A DNA stretch of 64,000 nt from Mycobacterium sp. AZCC_0083 (GTDB lineage: Bacteria > Actinomycetota > Actinomycetes > Mycobacteriales > Mycobacteriaceae): assembly GCF_014202335.1 (NCBI RefSeq), contig NZ_JACHGP010000013.1:1-64000 (forward strand). The letters run 5' to 3'. The notes beneath the pieces were generated by a model. The model made no database searches. It was not told where the DNA came from and saw nothing but the letters and a program-made list of their open reading frames with translations. Both the position numbers and the translations under genes were made by a program. Each line of letters opens with the position of its first letter. The first letter of the stretch is position 1. This document shows, one piece after another, positions 8,618 to 17,509 of the stretch.

Positions 8618-8752
8618 TCACCAGCGCTCACGGTGCTGAGGCAACGGCACCTGTTCACGAGTTCCGCAACTTGGAGTCAGCTTCTGCTTGGAATCGCCCT
8701 GCCGACGCAGGTCCTCGTTCGACTTCTCGTGCTTGATCGACGCTCCTGGCAT
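8618..8752 (-). CDS. Small basic protein, truncated DUF7218-like
   Basis: A 44-residue reading frame with a strong ribosome site (AGGAGG, 7 bases before ATG). The first ~24 residues (MPGASIKHEKSNEDLRRQGD then SKQK) resemble the start of small actinobacterial DUF7218 / Rho-termination-factor-like proteins, as I remember them. After SKQK the similarity stops, and the last 20 residues look unrelated, as after a frameshift. It sits 66 bp upstream of rsbW in the same direction and behind a SigF-like promoter. It may be a decayed stress protein or a short translated product. Confidence 0.5.
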   Translation of the reverse strand: MPGASIKHEKSNEDLRRQGDSKQKLTPSCGTREQVPLPQHRERW

Positions 8753-8785
8753 GTCACGACCTCCTAGTGGAAACTGCAGCAGGGG

Positions 8786-8811
8786 TGCCCGCACCCGTGC
8801 CAGCCGAAACC
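8786..8811 (-). promoter_or_regulatory. Candidate SigF-type promoter upstream of the small DUF7218-like gene
   Basis: On the minus strand GGTTT is followed after 16 bases by GGGCA, about 34 bp before the ATG at 8752. The -35 element and spacing fit the SigF consensus; the -10 differs at one base (GGGTA expected). Confidence 0.45.
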
Positions 8812-8881
8812 CACTTGTCGAATGTCGTTGGCCGTGGCCAATGGACCCCACGAACTGCCTTGACCAGCAACGTGATTGGCT

Positions 8882-9580
8882 CTAGATGCGGAGATGTGCG
8901 GTCAGGAGCAACCGGTCGTATTCGACACGGCTGGGCAGCACCTCGTCATAGGTGAGTCCGAGGAAGTCCTTCACCACCTGCTCGGCCAGCACCCGCAGCT
9001 TGACGTTGGCCTCCTGCGATCGCCACTTGAGCAGCTCGAACGCCGAGTCCGCGGTGATCTGATAGATCAGCATCAGCATGCCCTTGGCCTGCTCTATGCC
9101 CCCGCGGGCCTCGGCGATCTCGGCGACCGCTTCGGTGACGCGTTCCTCCCTGGCTTCGGTGATCGACGGCGTGACGTCGACGTAGTAGCCGTCGGAGCCG
9201 ATCACCGTGTCCGCATCGTCACGCATCTGCTGACCGATCACCACCACGTGGTGGATCTGGCCCTTGGTGTCGACGATCCGGTGTCGGGTGCTGAAGGCGC
9301 CGGCGGTCAGCCGGATCTGCTCGATGGTGGCGGCCACCTGGCCGTAGTCCTCGGGGTGTTTGTGCGACAAGACCAACGCCGTGGTGGGCTGTACCGAGCC
9401 AGGTTCGTAGCCGTGCATCCGCTCGACCTGAGGCGACCACTCCCACCGCTCGTCGGCGAAGAAGAAACGGAACCAGCCGACCCGCTGCGGCGCACCGCCG
9501 GCAAGTGCGTACTCGACCGGCGGTAGCTCGGCGTCACCATCTGGATCTCGCCCCTCGAAGTCGGCGAGTTCGTCCGTCAT
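8882..9580 (-). CDS. PAS-ANTAR domain RNA-binding regulator
   Basis: 232 residues. The N-terminal half is a PAS-like sensor (GWFRFFFADERWEWSPQVER, then HRIVDTKGQIHHVVVIGQQM). Residues ~155-225 form an ANTAR domain with the typical IEQAKGMLMLIYQITADSAF segment and a following helical pair. ANTAR proteins bind paired hairpins in mRNA leaders and cause antitermination. The ATG at 9580 is preferred over one 21 bp upstream. It lies 17 bp after the ArsR gene on the same strand and may be cotranscribed with it. The signal sensed is unknown. Confidence 0.85.
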   Translation of the reverse strand: MTDELADFEGRDPDGDAELPPVEYALAGGAPQRVGWFRFFFADERWEWSPQVERMHGYEPGSVQPTTALVLSHKHPEDYGQVAATIEQIRLTAGAFSTRHRIVDTKGQIHHVVVIGQQMRDDADTVIGSDGYYVDVTPSITEAREERVTEAVAEIAEARGGIEQAKGMLMLIYQITADSAFELLKWRSQEANVKLRVLAEQVVKDFLGLTYDEVLPSRVEYDRLLLTAHLRI

Positions 9581-9597
9581 GACCAAGAGATTAGCGT

Positions 9598-9924
9598 TCA
9601 ATCCGCCGTTTCGGCGATGCGCTTGATGGCATCGAGGCGCCGGTCCCAGCGTCTGCCGATGACTTCGAGATCATTTGCCAGAGCGCTCAGGCGCGCACCA
9701 AGCGCGCGGTACCGGATTTCCCGTCCGGCACGGACAGACTCCACCAGACCGGCCTCGGCCAGCACGGCGAGGTGCTTGGCGATGGCCTGCCGACTGACGG
9801 GCAGCCGGCCGGCCAACGCACTGGCGGACAGATCCGCGGCGCCGATCTCGGACAGGATCCGCCAGCGGGTCTCGTCGGCGAGCACCGACAGCACCCCTGG
9901 CATCGTCACGGTTTCGTCAGTCAC
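9598..9924 (-). CDS. ArsR-family transcriptional regulator
   Basis: A 108-residue winged-helix regulator: LSVLADETRWRILSEI, ALAGRLPVSRQAIAKHLAVL (recognition helix) and GLVESVRAGREIRYRA (wing). No metal-binding Cys pair is seen. Start GTG at 9924 overlaps the stop of the SRPBCC gene by 4 nt (GTGA). The pairing with an AHSA1-like SRPBCC protein is a common operon type in which the regulator represses its own promoter; a perfect inverted repeat upstream of the pair is the likely operator. Confidence 0.88.
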   Translation of the reverse strand: MTDETVTMPGVLSVLADETRWRILSEIGAADLSASALAGRLPVSRQAIAKHLAVLAEAGLVESVRAGREIRYRALGARLSALANDLEVIGRRWDRRLDAIKRIAETAD

Positions 9925-10346
9925 CGGGATTCCAGGAACTCCACGAGTTCGCCGAGCTCGGCCAGCCAACCGCCGGTGTTGTCGTCATGCGCGGACTGCG
10001 GGTCGGCGAGCTCGTCGAATCCCGTTTCGAGAAGCGTGAGCCGGGTGCCGCCCGCGGATTCGGTGAGGTCGAACCGCACGACGGTCGAGTTGCCAGGTAC
10101 GGGGTCGACGCCCTGTTCCCTGGCCCACCGGTAGATCAGCGTCTTGGGCCGGTCGGCGTGTTCGACGACCACGCGGAACGTGCCGTGCGCCGTCCAGCCG
10201 AATGAGCCGGCGCCACCAGGTCTCGGGTCGAATTCGCACGTGTCGCCGAACCACTGGGCGATCAGATCGGGCTCGGTGAGCGCTGCCCACACCTTCTCGG
10301 CTGGCGCATTGATGTCGATGCTGCGGGTGATTTCGAGCGTAGTCAC
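9921..10346 (-). CDS. SRPBCC / AHSA1-like protein
   Basis: A 141-residue START-like (AHSA1) fold: SIDINAPAEKVWAALTEPDL at the N terminus and TRLTLLETGFDEL in the C-terminal half, ending in a helix (GGWLAELGELVEFL). These proteins bind hydrophobic ligands in the cytosol; the ligand here is unknown. It is the first gene of a two-gene operon with the ArsR regulator and is divergent from the xanthine dehydrogenase genes. Confidence 0.85.
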   Translation of the reverse strand: MTTLEITRSIDINAPAEKVWAALTEPDLIAQWFGDTCEFDPRPGGAGSFGWTAHGTFRVVVEHADRPKTLIYRWAREQGVDPVPGNSTVVRFDLTESAGGTRLTLLETGFDELADPQSAHDDNTGGWLAELGELVEFLESR

Positions 10347-10370
10347 GGGTGCCTCTCGGGGTCGGATTGA

Positions 10371-10392
10371 TGTGCAACTTCAGAATTGCACA
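10371..10392. promoter_or_regulatory. Inverted repeat, likely ArsR operator
   Basis: TGTGCAA and TTGCACA form a perfect 7-bp inverted repeat with an 8-bp spacer, 25 bp upstream of the SRPBCC start. Size and position fit an ArsR dimer site for autorepression of the SRPBCC-arsR operon. Confidence 0.55.
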
Positions 10393-10472
10393 TGGTGCGA
10401 GTTGAGCGCAACCCCTCGGTTGCACTTGTATTCCATGGCCGGGTCGGACATGCGCAGGCGGTGATGCTTGAC

Positions 10473-10478
10473 TACCGT
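10473..10478 (+). promoter_or_regulatory. -10 hexamer for a leaderless xdh transcript
   Basis: TACCGT (TANNNT type) ends 6 bases before the GTG at 10485, which has no Shine-Dalgarno sequence. This is the layout of mycobacterial leaderless mRNAs and supports that start. Confidence 0.4.
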
Positions 10479-10484
10479 CGATCG

Positions 10485-11318
10485 GTGGACCTGAACACCA
10501 TCGAGGCGGTCGTCACCCCGCACCGCCGCGACGAGGTGTGGCCGCTGGCCCCCGGCGACGCGTTGCTGGCCGGCGGCACGTGGCTGTTCTCCGAACCACA
10601 ACCACATCTGCGCCGCTTGGTGGACATCACCGGCCTTGGCTGGCCACCGATCACCTTGGGCGACAACGAGATCGAGCTGAGCGCGACCTGCACCATTGCC
10701 GAGTTGTCGGCGTTGTCGACCCAGCTGAGATCGAGCAGACCGGACTGGCAGGCGGCACCGCTGTTGCACCAGTGCTGTACGGCACTGCTGGCGTCGTACA
10801 AGATCTGGAGCACCGCTACCGTCGGCGGCAACATCTGCCTGTCGTTTCCCGCGGGCGCGATGATCTCGCTGGCCTCCGCCCTCGACGGCGAACTGGTGGT
10901 GTGGCGGCCCGACGGTGGCGACTACCGCCTGCCGGTCACGGAATTCGTCACCGGGAGTTCTGCGAACGTGCTGGCCGGTGGCGACGTGCTGCGCTCGATA
11001 CATCTGACGACCACGGCACTGCGAGCGCGCACGGCCTACCGCAAGATCGCCCCGTCGCCGCTCGGCCGGTCCGGTGTCGTGGTGATCGGCCGCCGCGACA
11101 TCGCTGCCGACGGAGGCCGTTTCGTGCTGTCGGTGACGGCGGCCACCGTGCGCCCGTTCGTCTTCGAGTTCGCGTCCGTCCCCAGCCCCGACCAACTCCT
11201 CACAGCCCGCGACGGCATACCCGATACCGCCTGGACCGACGATCCACACGGTGACCCCGACTGGCGAAGGGCCATGACCCTGCTACTCGCCGAACAGGTG
11301 CGGGTGGAGCTGTCGTGA
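10485..11318 (+). CDS. Xanthine dehydrogenase, FAD-binding subunit
   Basis: 277 residues of the molybdopterin-dehydrogenase FAD-binding family (CoxM/XdhB type). LLAGGTWLFS is the first FAD loop, TVGGNICLSFPAGAM the second. The C-terminal domain includes AYRKIAPSPLGRSGVVVIG. GTG at 10485 is preferred because it gives the usual start (DLNTIEAVV) and follows a -10 motif; an ATG at 10464 is possible. It transfers electrons from the Fe-S clusters to NAD+. The stop overlaps the start of the large-subunit gene (GTGA). Confidence 0.85.
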   Translation: MDLNTIEAVVTPHRRDEVWPLAPGDALLAGGTWLFSEPQPHLRRLVDITGLGWPPITLGDNEIELSATCTIAELSALSTQLRSSRPDWQAAPLLHQCCTALLASYKIWSTATVGGNICLSFPAGAMISLASALDGELVVWRPDGGDYRLPVTEFVTGSSANVLAGGDVLRSIHLTTTALRARTAYRKIAPSPLGRSGVVVIGRRDIAADGGRFVLSVTAATVRPFVFEFASVPSPDQLLTARDGIPDTAWTDDPHGDPDWRRAMTLLLAEQVRVELS

Positions 11319-13924
11319 CGATCATCGTGAACGGCGAAGAGCTTCGGGATGATCCGTGGCCGGGGCAATGCCTGCGCACGTTCCTGCGCGAACACGCCCA
11401 CTTCGATGTGAAGAAGGGCTGCGACGCGGGCGACTGCGGCGCCTGTTCGGTGCTTGTCGACGGCGCCGCCGTACATTCGTGCGTGTTCCCCGCGTTCCGC
11501 GCGGCTGGTCACGTGGTCACCACCGTGGCGGGACTGGGGACCCCCGACGACATGCATCCGATGCAGCGCAGGTTCGTCGAGGCTGCGGGGTTCCAGTGCG
11601 GCTTCTGCACCGCGGGCATGGTCACCACCGCCTCGGCACTGTCCGAGGACCAACTCGCCGATCTGCCACAGCAGTTGAAGGGCAACCTGTGCCGGTGCAC
11701 GGGCTATCGGGCCATCACCGATGCGCTGGCCGGGCGGGCCAACACCGAGAAGTCCGGCGGGACATCGGATGCCGGCCGATCGATCGGCGCGCCCGCCGGT
11801 GTTCGGGTCGTCACCGGCACCGAGCAGTACACCATGGACCACCTGCCGCAGGGTCTGCTGCACATGGCCGTGCTGCGCAGCCCGCTCCCCCACGCCCGGA
11901 TCCTCTCGATCGACACCTCGGCAGCCGAACGGATGCCCGGCGTGCAGCTGGTCCTCACCCATCGCGACAGCCCGGCGGTGGCGTTCTCGACCGCCCGGCA
12001 CGACAATCGACTCGACGATCCCGATGACACCTACGTGTTCGACGAGATCGTTCGGTTCATCGGGCAGCGGGTGGCCGCCGTCGTCGCCGACAGCGCGGCC
12101 ATCGCGGAAAATGCCTGCCGCGCAATCGCCGTCGAGTATGAGCGGCTGCCCGCGGTGTTCGATCCCGAGGCCGCGCGGTCACCTGGCGCACCGTTGGTGC
12201 ACGGCGACAAGGGCAGGGACGCCCGCATCGCCGACGTGTCCCGCAATGTCGTGGCCGAACTGCACGGCGGGGTCGGCGACGTCGACGGCGGGTTGGCGGC
12301 CGCCAGCGCCGACGGCGGCGCAGTGGTCACCGGGCGCTGGACGACACAGCGCGTTCAGCATGCGCACCTGGAGACACACGGCTGCACCGGATGGCGGGAC
12401 GAGCACGGCCGCTTGGTGATTCGCACCAGCTCGCAGGTGCCCTTCCTGGTCCGCGACGAGTTGTGCCACGTGTTCGGCCTCGACCGCGCCGAGGTCCACG
12501 TCTTCACCCGGCGGGTTGGCGGGGGCTTCGGCGGCAAGCAGGAAATGCTGACCGAGGACGTCGTCGCGCTTGCGGTGCTGCGGCTCGGCAAGCCGGTGCG
12601 CTACGAGTTCAGCCGAACCGACGAGTTCGTCGCGACACCGTGTCGTCACCCCTTCCGGGTCGATGCCACGGTCGCCGCGGGGGCTGACGGGGTGCTGACC
12701 GCGTTGGCGGTGGACGTGCTGCTCGACGCGGGCGCGTACGGAAACCACAGCCCCGGCGTGATGTTTCACGGCTGCAGCGAGTCGATCGCGGCGTACCGGT
12801 GTGCGAACAAGCGCGTCGACGCCCAGGCCGTGTACACCAACAACCTTCCGTCGGGCGCGTTCCGCGGTTACGGACTGGGGCAGATCATCTTCGCGGTCGA
12901 ATCCGCGCTTGACGAACTGGCGGAGCGGCTCGGCATGGATCCCTTCGACCTGCGGCGCCGCAACGTCGTGGTGCCTGGCGACGCGTTCACCGACTCCCAC
13001 GTCGCCGACGACGACCTGACGTTCGGCAGCTACGGGCTGGACCAGTGCCTCGACCTGACCCAGCAAGCACTTTCGACGGGCAACGGGGTGGCGGCACCCG
13101 ACGGCCCGCAATGGCGGGTCGGCGAGGGCATGGCGATCGCGATGATCGCGACCATACCTCCACGTGGTCACTTCGCCGAGGCGTCGATCTCGGCGGATGC
13201 CGACGGCCAGTACACCCTGTCGGTCGGCACGGCGGAGTTCGGCAACGGCACCTCGACCGTGCACGCCCAACTCGTCGCCACCGCGTTGAACACCACGGTC
13301 GAGAACGTGCGGATCCACCAATCCGACACAGATGCAACGGGTTACGACACGGGCGCGTTCGGTTCGGCAGGCATCGTGGTGGCCGGCCTTGCGGTGCAGG
13401 CCGCGTGTGGTGACCTGCTGGCTCAGATCGCGGCTGGCGGCACCGCACCGCTGGTCGGCCGGGGCCGTCACGACGGCACCCCACGGTCGGTGGCGTTCAA
13501 CGTGCACGCGTTCCGGGTCGCGGTCAACGTCGAGACCGGCGAGGTGACGATCCTGCAGTCGGTGCAGGCCGCCGACGCAGGCGTGGTGCTGAACCCCGAA
13601 CAGTGCCGCGGGCAGGTCGAGGGCGGCGTGGCGCAGGGGATCGGCTCGGCGCTCTACGAGGAGATGCGAGTGAGTCCCGACGGTGTGGTGATCACGAAAG
13701 ACCTTCGCAACTACCACATTCCGCAACTGGCCGACGTGCCTGTGACGGAGGTCTACTTCGCCGACACCTACGACGCGCTCGGGCCGCTTGGTGCGAAGTC
13801 GATGAGCGAGTCGCCGTACAACCCGGTCGCTCCCGCGCTGGCCAACGCCATCGCCCGCGCGTGCGGTGCCCGGTTGCATCAGCTGCCGATGACACCGGCG
13901 CGGGTGTGGCGCTCGCTGCAGTAG
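11315..13924 (+). CDS. Xanthine dehydrogenase, fused [2Fe-2S] and molybdopterin subunits
   Basis: 869 residues. Residues 1-~140 form the iron-sulfur subunit: plant-type cluster C36, C41, C44, C56 and second cluster C95, C98, C126, C128. The rest is the Moco-binding subunit with VGGGFGGKQEM and SGAFRGYGLGQ. The catalytic Glu is probably E832 in AKSMSESPYNP, where many relatives have GEPP. Separate XDH systems often keep small and large subunits apart; here they are one chain, with FAD on a separate protein. It oxidises hypoxanthine/xanthine to urate, linking to uricase at 5.9 kb. No XdhC-type maturation gene is visible here. Confidence 0.9.
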   Translation: MTIIVNGEELRDDPWPGQCLRTFLREHAHFDVKKGCDAGDCGACSVLVDGAAVHSCVFPAFRAAGHVVTTVAGLGTPDDMHPMQRRFVEAAGFQCGFCTAGMVTTASALSEDQLADLPQQLKGNLCRCTGYRAITDALAGRANTEKSGGTSDAGRSIGAPAGVRVVTGTEQYTMDHLPQGLLHMAVLRSPLPHARILSIDTSAAERMPGVQLVLTHRDSPAVAFSTARHDNRLDDPDDTYVFDEIVRFIGQRVAAVVADSAAIAENACRAIAVEYERLPAVFDPEAARSPGAPLVHGDKGRDARIADVSRNVVAELHGGVGDVDGGLAAASADGGAVVTGRWTTQRVQHAHLETHGCTGWRDEHGRLVIRTSSQVPFLVRDELCHVFGLDRAEVHVFTRRVGGGFGGKQEMLTEDVVALAVLRLGKPVRYEFSRTDEFVATPCRHPFRVDATVAAGADGVLTALAVDVLLDAGAYGNHSPGVMFHGCSESIAAYRCANKRVDAQAVYTNNLPSGAFRGYGLGQIIFAVESALDELAERLGMDPFDLRRRNVVVPGDAFTDSHVADDDLTFGSYGLDQCLDLTQQALSTGNGVAAPDGPQWRVGEGMAIAMIATIPPRGHFAEASISADADGQYTLSVGTAEFGNGTSTVHAQLVATALNTTVENVRIHQSDTDATGYDTGAFGSAGIVVAGLAVQAACGDLLAQIAAGGTAPLVGRGRHDGTPRSVAFNVHAFRVAVNVETGEVTILQSVQAADAGVVLNPEQCRGQVEGGVAQGIGSALYEEMRVSPDGVVITKDLRNYHIPQLADVPVTEVYFADTYDALGPLGAKSMSESPYNPVAPALANAIARACGARLHQLPMTPARVWRSLQ

Positions 13925-13948
13925 CTTCTGGCACGTGGGCCATCTGCG

Positions 13949-14008
13949 CCGAAAGTACGGTTGTTGTACTCAAAACCCGAGTGACCCCGCGAACAACCGT
14001 ACGTTCGG
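13949..14008. repeat. Palindromic repeat, copy 1
   Basis: Left arm 13949-13966 and right arm 13991-14008 match inversely at 16 of 18 positions, with a 24-bp loop. The right arm is GAACAACCGTACGTTCGG. A second copy in the same orientation lies at 14939-14998. This copy sits between the convergent ends of the XDH and DUF559 genes, where it could also terminate transcription. Confidence 0.8.
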
Positions 14009-14015
14009 TGAGGCT

Positions 14016-14885
14016 CTAGTCCGGAAATCCGCGCTGCACTAGTGCCAGGCGCGCGCGCTGAACTACCTCGGCACGCTGGTGACGCAACTGCGTGGCGCTC
14101 ACTCGCACGATCGTCCACCTCTTCGAGGCGAGGAACTCCAGGCGCTCGATGTCCTTGGCGTAGTCGTCGGGGTTCGTGAAGTGCTGCTCGCCGTCGTACT
14201 CGACGCCCACCATCCATTCCGGCCAGCCCATGTCGATTCGCCTGACCACTCGCCCCTTCTCGGCGGTCACCGGGATCTGCGTCACCGGCCGCGGGAGCCC
14301 AGACTGCACGAGCAGCAGTCGCAGCCGCGTCTCCTGCGGAGATTCAGCACCCGCGTCGACCAGGTCCAGCGCCATCAACAACCGCCGTATGCCCCGTGCG
14401 CCGCGATGGCATTGGGCAATTTCCTCGACGGACTCCGGCGTCGTCGCGGTCGCATTGAGTAGGGCATCCATGCGAATCACCGCCGTCTCCAACGGCAACC
14501 TGCGGCCCAGGTCGTAGGCCGTTCGGGCGGCAGTGGTGCAGGTGATGCCGCCGATCGTGCGAACGTCGTTGACCCGAAGCTCGTCGCTTCGCACAATGAT
14601 GCCTCGGGGCGCCGCCCTGCGTGAGTGGGCGATTTCAACGGGGGCATCAGTCGGTATCCAGCGACTGCCCAGCAGCGCCGCCGCCGAGTGCCCGACCAGC
14701 GTCGCCGTCCGCCCCGACCACAGCCACCCGGCGTAGGCCCAGTCGAGTGCCGTCAACTCGGCTCCGTTGCGGACGTACACATTGCGGTAGAGCTTGGTGT
14801 ACCGACGGTTCAAGTCGCGACGGGTGAGCTGTCCCGAGGCAATGACCTCTGTCGCGACGACGATCTGCGGTGGGCACTGCTGCAC
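14016..14885 (-). CDS. DUF559-type endonuclease-like protein with AbiEi-like N terminus
   Basis: 289 residues. The N-terminal part (ASGQLTRRDLNRRYTKLYRN) is a small winged-helix like AbiEi-type antitoxin/regulator domains. The C-terminal part has the very-short-patch-repair fold: RIDMGWPEWMVGVEYDGEQH, then DIERLEFLASKRWTIVRVSA, giving D and E-x-D-type metal ligands. Such genes are numerous in mycobacteria and have no firmly known role. GTG start at 14885. The gene is flanked closely on both sides by copies of one 60-bp palindromic repeat (8 bp after the stop, 53 bp before the start). Confidence 0.75.
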   Translation of the reverse strand: MQQCPPQIVVATEVIASGQLTRRDLNRRYTKLYRNVYVRNGAELTALDWAYAGWLWSGRTATLVGHSAAALLGSRWIPTDAPVEIAHSRRAAPRGIIVRSDELRVNDVRTIGGITCTTAARTAYDLGRRLPLETAVIRMDALLNATATTPESVEEIAQCHRGARGIRRLLMALDLVDAGAESPQETRLRLLLVQSGLPRPVTQIPVTAEKGRVVRRIDMGWPEWMVGVEYDGEQHFTNPDDYAKDIERLEFLASKRWTIVRVSATQLRHQRAEVVQRARLALVQRGFPD

Positions 14886-14938
14886 CAGGCAATCGTCACC
14901 CGGGCCAGACTGCCCTCATGACACCAATTCAATCCCTG

Positions 14939-14998
14939 CCGAACGTACGCATGTTGTACGCATCGCCCGAGAGGCCCCGCGAACAACCGTACGTTCGG
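14939..14998. repeat. Palindromic repeat, copy 2
   Basis: This is the second copy of the element at 13949. The right arm (14981-14998) is identical to copy 1 and the left arm differs at a few positions. The two copies are direct repeats 990 bp apart. Here the element lies between divergent genes, so simple termination does not explain it. Confidence 0.8.
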
Positions 14999-15059
14999 CG
15001 GGGTCGGGCTCGCCGCGCAGTGACCACGCCTGTCGGTGCGGCCGCTTAGGGTTCGCACC

Positions 15060-15600
15060 GTGTGGAAGCTCTACGGAATCCTCGGTGTCGCCGCGGGACT
15101 CACGGCGTACCTGAGCGGCCTTGGCCTACCGTGGAGCATCGCGATCGGCGTGCTGGCGTCGGCGGCGCCTGCCTTCCTCGTGGGCGTTCTGCGCGGCGCG
15201 GCCACACCCGCTCCCGACGAGGACCCCGCGGCCGCGCTGTCGGAGATGTCGGGCACCGACTTCGAGGATCACGTCGCGAGGATCGCCAGAAAATCCGGTG
15301 TCCCAGTCATCATGACCCCGCTGACCGGCGACTGGGGCGTTGACCTCATCGTCGGGCGCCGACCGGATCGGCTTGCCATTCAATGCAAACGGCAGTCCCG
15401 CCCGGTTGGCGCTGGCGCCGTGCAGGAGGTGGTGGCCGGCGCGCCGATGCAGGACTGCACCCAGACGATGGTCGTGACGAATCACGAATTCACGCCTGCC
15501 GCACGCAAACTCGCCGAGTTGCACGGCTGCATCCTCGTCGGAGGCACGGAACTCGCCCGGTTGGGGTCGACGATCCGCCGACTGGTCACGCCGGACGGCG

Positions 15601-15608
<8 letters not shown>
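15060..15608 (+). CDS. Membrane-anchored Mrr-cat-type restriction endonuclease-like protein
   Basis: 182 residues. Two membrane segments at the N terminus (KLYGILGVAAGLTAYLSGLG and SIAIGVLASAAPAFLVGVL) are followed by an Mrr_cat domain: DFEDHVARIARKSG, GDWGVDLIVGRRPDRLAIQCKR (the D...QxK catalytic core) and VQEVVAGAPM. Membrane-anchored Mrr-like proteins are known but their targets are mostly not. GTG at 15060 is chosen because TAGGGT (15047-15052), a plausible -10, ends 7 bases upstream. Its last 8 bases overlap the end of lat on the other strand. Confidence 0.82.
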
Positions 15609-16953
<1,345 letters not shown>

Positions 16954-17005
16954 GCTGCCATCTTAACGTATTTTTTACGGCCTCTGCCAGCCCCGGCAGG
17001 ATTAT

Positions 17006-17467
17006 CTACGGTATGGAATCGCGTCCTTCGTAAAAAGTCTGTAAGATTATGGTGCTTCGGGTGCGCACGTTCGCCGCCGTGCGGATCTGTTGCAGCAGGT
17101 CTTCGAGCGCGCGCGCCGACCGGACGCGCACCAGGAGCACGTAGCTTTCCTCGCCAGCCACCGAGTGACACGACTCGATGGCCTCGATGTGTTCGAGCCG
17201 GTGGGGTGCATCATCGGGTTGAGACGGATCGATAGGGGTGATGGCGACGAACGCCGAAAGCATGTTCCCGACGGCCTCGGGGTCGATCCTCGCGCGGTAC
17301 CCGGTCACCACGCCGCGGGACTCGAGCCTGCGCACCCGCGACTGCACCGCCGACACCGACAGGCCTGCGCTGACCGCAAGATGGGCCAGCGTGGCCCGCC
17401 CGTCGGCGACCAGCTCACGCGCCAGGGTCCGATCGATGTCGTCGAGCTCTTCGCCGGCTTCGGTCAT
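17006..17467 (-). CDS. lrpA: Lrp/AsnC-family regulator LrpA
   Basis: 153 residues: N-terminal helix-turn-helix (LDDIDRTLARELVADGRAT, LAVSAGLSVSAVQSRVRRLE) and C-terminal RAM domain (YVLLVRVRSARALEDLLQQI). It corresponds to Rv3291c, which controls lat in M. tuberculosis. The gene is divergent from the DUF1338-pcd pair, with 42 bp between starts, so one regulator could control both arms of lysine breakdown. The effector is probably an amino acid bound by the RAM domain. Confidence 0.93.
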   Translation of the reverse strand: MTEAGEELDDIDRTLARELVADGRATLAHLAVSAGLSVSAVQSRVRRLESRGVVTGYRARIDPEAVGNMLSAFVAITPIDPSQPDDAPHRLEHIEAIESCHSVAGEESYVLLVRVRSARALEDLLQQIRTAANVRTRSTIILQTFYEGRDSIP

Positions 17468-17509
17468 GGCCGGAGACTATCGCAGCGACTTACCGCTTCG
17501 GGGCGCCGA

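Noticed and set aside
12179..13879. A 566-codon minus-strand frame opposite the xanthine dehydrogenase gene
   Set aside because: It is antisense to a clearly coding gene with intact motifs, and its translation is low-complexity.
11315..13924. Frameshift suspected because the small and large XDH subunits are one chain
   Set aside because: The frame is continuous, all eight iron-sulfur cysteines and the molybdenum-site motifs are intact, and the linker is normal; it is a true fusion.
16954..17040. AT-rich CGTAAAAA repeats as an attenuator or small RNA
   Set aside because: No stable hairpin or terminator could be drawn; Lrp binding sites are a simpler explanation.
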